DNA of 16,106 nt from Deferribacteraceae bacterium (GTDB lineage: Bacteria > Chrysiogenota > Deferribacteres > Deferribacterales > JAISNW01), in contig JAITWF010000180.1 in assembly GCA_031285415.1 (NCBI GenBank), positions 1 through 16,106 of the forward strand, read 5' to 3'. A model generated the notes under the pieces. The model saw nothing but the letters and a program-made list of their open reading frames with translations. It made no database searches and was not told the DNA's origin. The position numbers and the translations under genes were made by a program. Positions 14,206-16,106 of this stretch are shown here, piece after piece; the stretch's first letter is position 1; each line of letters opens with the position of its first letter.

Positions 14206-14233
14206 ATGATACTTAAAAGTTATCAAATGTCAA
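14206..14233 (-). promoter_or_regulatory. higBA promoter and candidate HigA operator
   Basis: On the minus strand a perfect TTGACA (14233-14228) is followed after 16 bp by TATCAT (14211-14206, five of six). Two overlapping inverted repeats cover the spacer and -10: TGATA-N9-TATCA (14207-14211, 14221-14225) and ACCTTTA-N7-TAAAAGT (14200-14206, 14214-14220, one mismatch). These are good candidates for HigA binding and self-repression. Transcription should start near 14199, within about ten bases of the toxin start. Confidence 0.6.
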
Positions 14234-14241
14234 TGCTTTAC

Positions 14242-16106
14242 TTACGCTCTCTTCACCTCTATCATCCCCTCGATCTGTGATAGCTTTGTGAGCAGCAGGT
14301 TGATCTCCTCTTTATTATGGATCTCCACGCTGAATTTATGTTCCGACTCCCCTCCGCCTGTAAATTTAGCGGAGTACTCGACGAAGTTGATCTTCATATT
14401 TTTAACGACCTCTGTGATCTCGTTCATCATGCCGTGTGTGTTTCGGGTGATTGCTGTTATCTTGACTGGCGCATGAAAGTTCACCTCTTTCGACCACGCA
14501 ACATCCACCAATCGGTCTTTATTTATCGCCGCAAGCCCACGCAGGTTGACGCAATCTCTCTTATGCACGATAATCCCTCTGCCGGTGGAGACGTATCCAT
14601 CGATATCGTCGCCTGGTAGTGGATTGCAGCAGCGAGCGATCTTCATCATCATCCCATCGACGCCGTCGATGTAGAACGGCTCTGCCGTTGTCGCCCTGCT
14701 CTTAAATACCCTCTCGTCTGTGCGTTCATCTGTAGGATAGAATAGATGGACTACCTTGAATGGTGAGATCATGCCGAAGCCGATACCGCTATAAAGCTCG
14801 TCGATGTTGTTTGTATTCGTTTTATCAAATACCTTTGCTATATCGGCTGGTGTGTCAATAACGGTTTTAAAGCTTCCGCCACGCTCCTTAAACTCCCTCT
14901 CTAATAGACTAAACCCTTCCGCAATCGCCCTCTCGCTGTCTTTCTTACGCAGATATGCTCGTATGCGAGTTTTTGCACGAGAGGTTTTTGCCACATCGAG
15001 CCAATCTTTGCGTGGCTCTTGAGTAGGGCTTGTGATAATCTCGAGCTTGTCGCCACTCTGGAGTTTGTATCGAAGGTTTACGATCCTGCCGTTCACCTTT
15101 GCTCCACTATATTTATTCCCTACCTCAGAGTGGACGGCGTAGGCAAAATCGATCGGCACAGAGCCGACTGGCAGCTCCACAACATCTCCATCGGGGGTGA
15201 ATACGTAGATCTGCGCCTGTAGGAAATCGCCTTTGAGTGATTCTACTAGCTCTTTCGAGTCGCCATCTTTCTGCTCTAGCAACTGGCGGAGCTGTACAAA
15301 CTGTTTATCCTCTTTCGGGTTGAACGCCTTCCCCTCTTTGTACTTCCAGTGGGCGGCGATCCCCTCCTCCGCAATATGGTGCATCTGATTGGTGCGGATC
15401 TGAAACTCTACTATCTGCCCACCAGGCCCCATAACGGTGGTGTGTAGCGACTGATACATATTCGCCTTTGGCATAGAGATATAATCTTTGATCTTCCCCT
15501 CTATCGGTCTAAATAGTGAGTGAATTATCCCTAATACGCCGTAGCACTGTGATACAGTATCCACAAGCACACGTAACGCCAGCAGATCAAAGATATCTTC
15601 AAAGGTGGTTTGCTTCTTGATCATCTTATTATATATGCTATAGAAATGTTTTGGCCTGCCAGCGACCGAGCCGTTTATTCCTTGGTTCTCTAGCTCTTTG
15701 CAGACCATCTCTCGCACTCTATCGAGGTACTGCTCTCTGTCGGTGCGGTTAAGTTTTATCTTCTGCGAGATCTCCTGATACATCTCGTGGTTTAGGACTC
15801 GAAACGATAGATCCTCTAGCTCCCACTTCACCCATGCGATACCAAGACGGTCTGCAAGGGGGGCATAGATTCCCATAGTTTCCTCTGCAATTCGCACCTG
15901 TTTATCAGGGCGAAGGGAGTCGATCGTGCGCATATTATGAAGGCGATCGGCGAGCTTTATCAGGATCACTCGCACATCTTCCGTCATCGATAGGAGCATT
16001 TTGCGGAAGTTCTCCGCCTGTTTGTCCTCTTTGGATTTAAATTCGATCTTAGAGATCTTCGTCATCCCATCTACGAGGAATGCGACATCTTTGCCGACGA
16101 GGTTTT
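14242..16106 (-). CDS. spoT: RelA/SpoT family (p)ppGpp synthetase/hydrolase, 5' end cut by the window
   Basis: The gene continues past the right edge; 620 residues are visible. An ATG at 16065 is internal, since the 13 codons upstream in frame (NLVGKDVAFLVDG) are family sequence. Numbering from that Met, visible parts are the end of the HD hydrolase domain (VILIKLADRLHNMRT, 33-47), the synthetase domain from GRPKHFYSIYNKM (136-148) through YQSLHTT (204-210) and EFQIRT (220-225), a TGS domain (about 285-347), a conserved Cys pair in IARCCNPLPGDD, and a C-terminal ACT domain with ITRNTHGMMNEIT. The HDxxED motif that would show hydrolase activity is outside the window, so SpoT/Rel versus RelA cannot be settled. 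The product controls the stringent response. The stop is nine bases from the higBA -35. Confidence 0.93.
   Translation of the reverse strand, partial: NLVGKDVAFLVDGMTKISKIEFKSKEDKQAENFRKMLLSMTEDVRVILIKLADRLHNMRTIDSLRPDKQVRIAEETMGIYAPLADRLGIAWVKWELEDLSFRVLNHEMYQEISQKIKLNRTDREQYLDRVREMVCKELENQGINGSVAGRPKHFYSIYNKMIKKQTTFEDIFDLLALRVLVDTVSQCYGVLGIIHSLFRPIEGKIKDYISMPKANMYQSLHTTVMGPGGQIVEFQIRTNQMHHIAEEGIAAHWKYKEGKAFNPKEDKQFVQLRQLLEQKDGDSKELVESLKGDFLQAQIYVFTPDGDVVELPVGSVPIDFAYAVHSEVGNKYSGAKVNGRIVNLRYKLQSGDKLEIITSPTQEPRKDWLDVAKTSRAKTRIRAYLRKKDSERAIAEGFSLLEREFKERGGSFKTVIDTPADIAKVFDKTNTNNIDELYSGIGFGMISPFKVVHLFYPTDERTDERVFKSRATTAEPFYIDGVDGMMMKIARCCNPLPGDDIDGYVSTGRGIIVHKRDCVNLRGLAAINKDRLVDVAWSKEVNFHAPVKITAITRNTHGMMNEITEVVKNMKINFVEYSAKFTGGGESEHKFSVEIHNKEEINLLLTKLSQIEGMIEVKRA

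Noticed and set aside
16063..16065. ATG as the true start of the RelA/SpoT gene
   Set aside because: The upstream in-frame codons encode conserved HD-domain sequence and stay open to the window edge, so the gene is cut by the window.

Overview
The window is bacterial chromosome of ordinary housekeeping type, dense in genes and of medium GC content. Several features argue against an enteric bacterium: a short PurL with separate PurS and PurQ, a stand-alone TrmI-type tRNA m1A methyltransferase, a tandem CCG-domain protein and YajQ. They fit a diderm from a deeper phylum. Deferribacterota is only a hunch, and nothing in the window fixes the taxon. I see no phage genes, transposase genes, CRISPR array, rRNA or tRNA.

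Layout. (1) 1-480, plus strand: a palindromic repeat, a possible promoter and an unrecognised 63-aa gene. (2) 506-669: a cluster of palindromes holding a Rho-independent terminator. (3) 700-4512, minus strand: clpX-lon-rpsU, a proteostasis operon with ribosomal protein S21 attached at its end; rpsU overlaps lon and starts with TTG. (4) 4585-4658: back-to-back promoters for clpX (minus) and trmI (plus). (5) 4665-6341, plus strand: trmI, an overlapping HdrB/LutA-like iron-sulfur protein, a hairpin leader, a 30-aa membrane peptide gene too short for usual gene calling, and a terminator-like hairpin. (6) 6397-12919, plus strand: an exported propeller-like protein followed closely by purS-purQ-purL-purF and a TerC-family membrane protein. 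(7) 12917-13043: a 127-bp nested inverted repeat. (8) 13058-13549: yajQ. (9) 13559-16106, minus strand: a higBA-type toxin-antitoxin pair downstream of a RelA/SpoT gene that runs off the right edge.

How the genes relate. ClpX and Lon are ATP-dependent protein unfolding and degradation enzymes. PurS, PurQ and PurL form the FGAM synthetase complex, and PurF catalyses the first committed step of de novo purine synthesis. RelA/SpoT makes and/or degrades (p)ppGpp, which draws on the purine pool.

The most notable observation is that the operon's PurF lacks the N-terminal catalytic cysteine of its glutaminase domain (Ala4 at that place) and has other glutaminase substitutions, while the PRPP-binding loop and the four iron-sulfur cysteines are intact. 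It looks like an ammonia-dependent, glutaminase-dead PurF. Other points of interest are a palindromic repeat inserted in frame at the end of trmI, whose inner stem differs from the window's other copy by compensatory changes; promoters placed so close to start codons that the mRNAs should be leaderless or nearly so; and the 30-aa membrane peptide with an almost full-length Shine-Dalgarno sequence.
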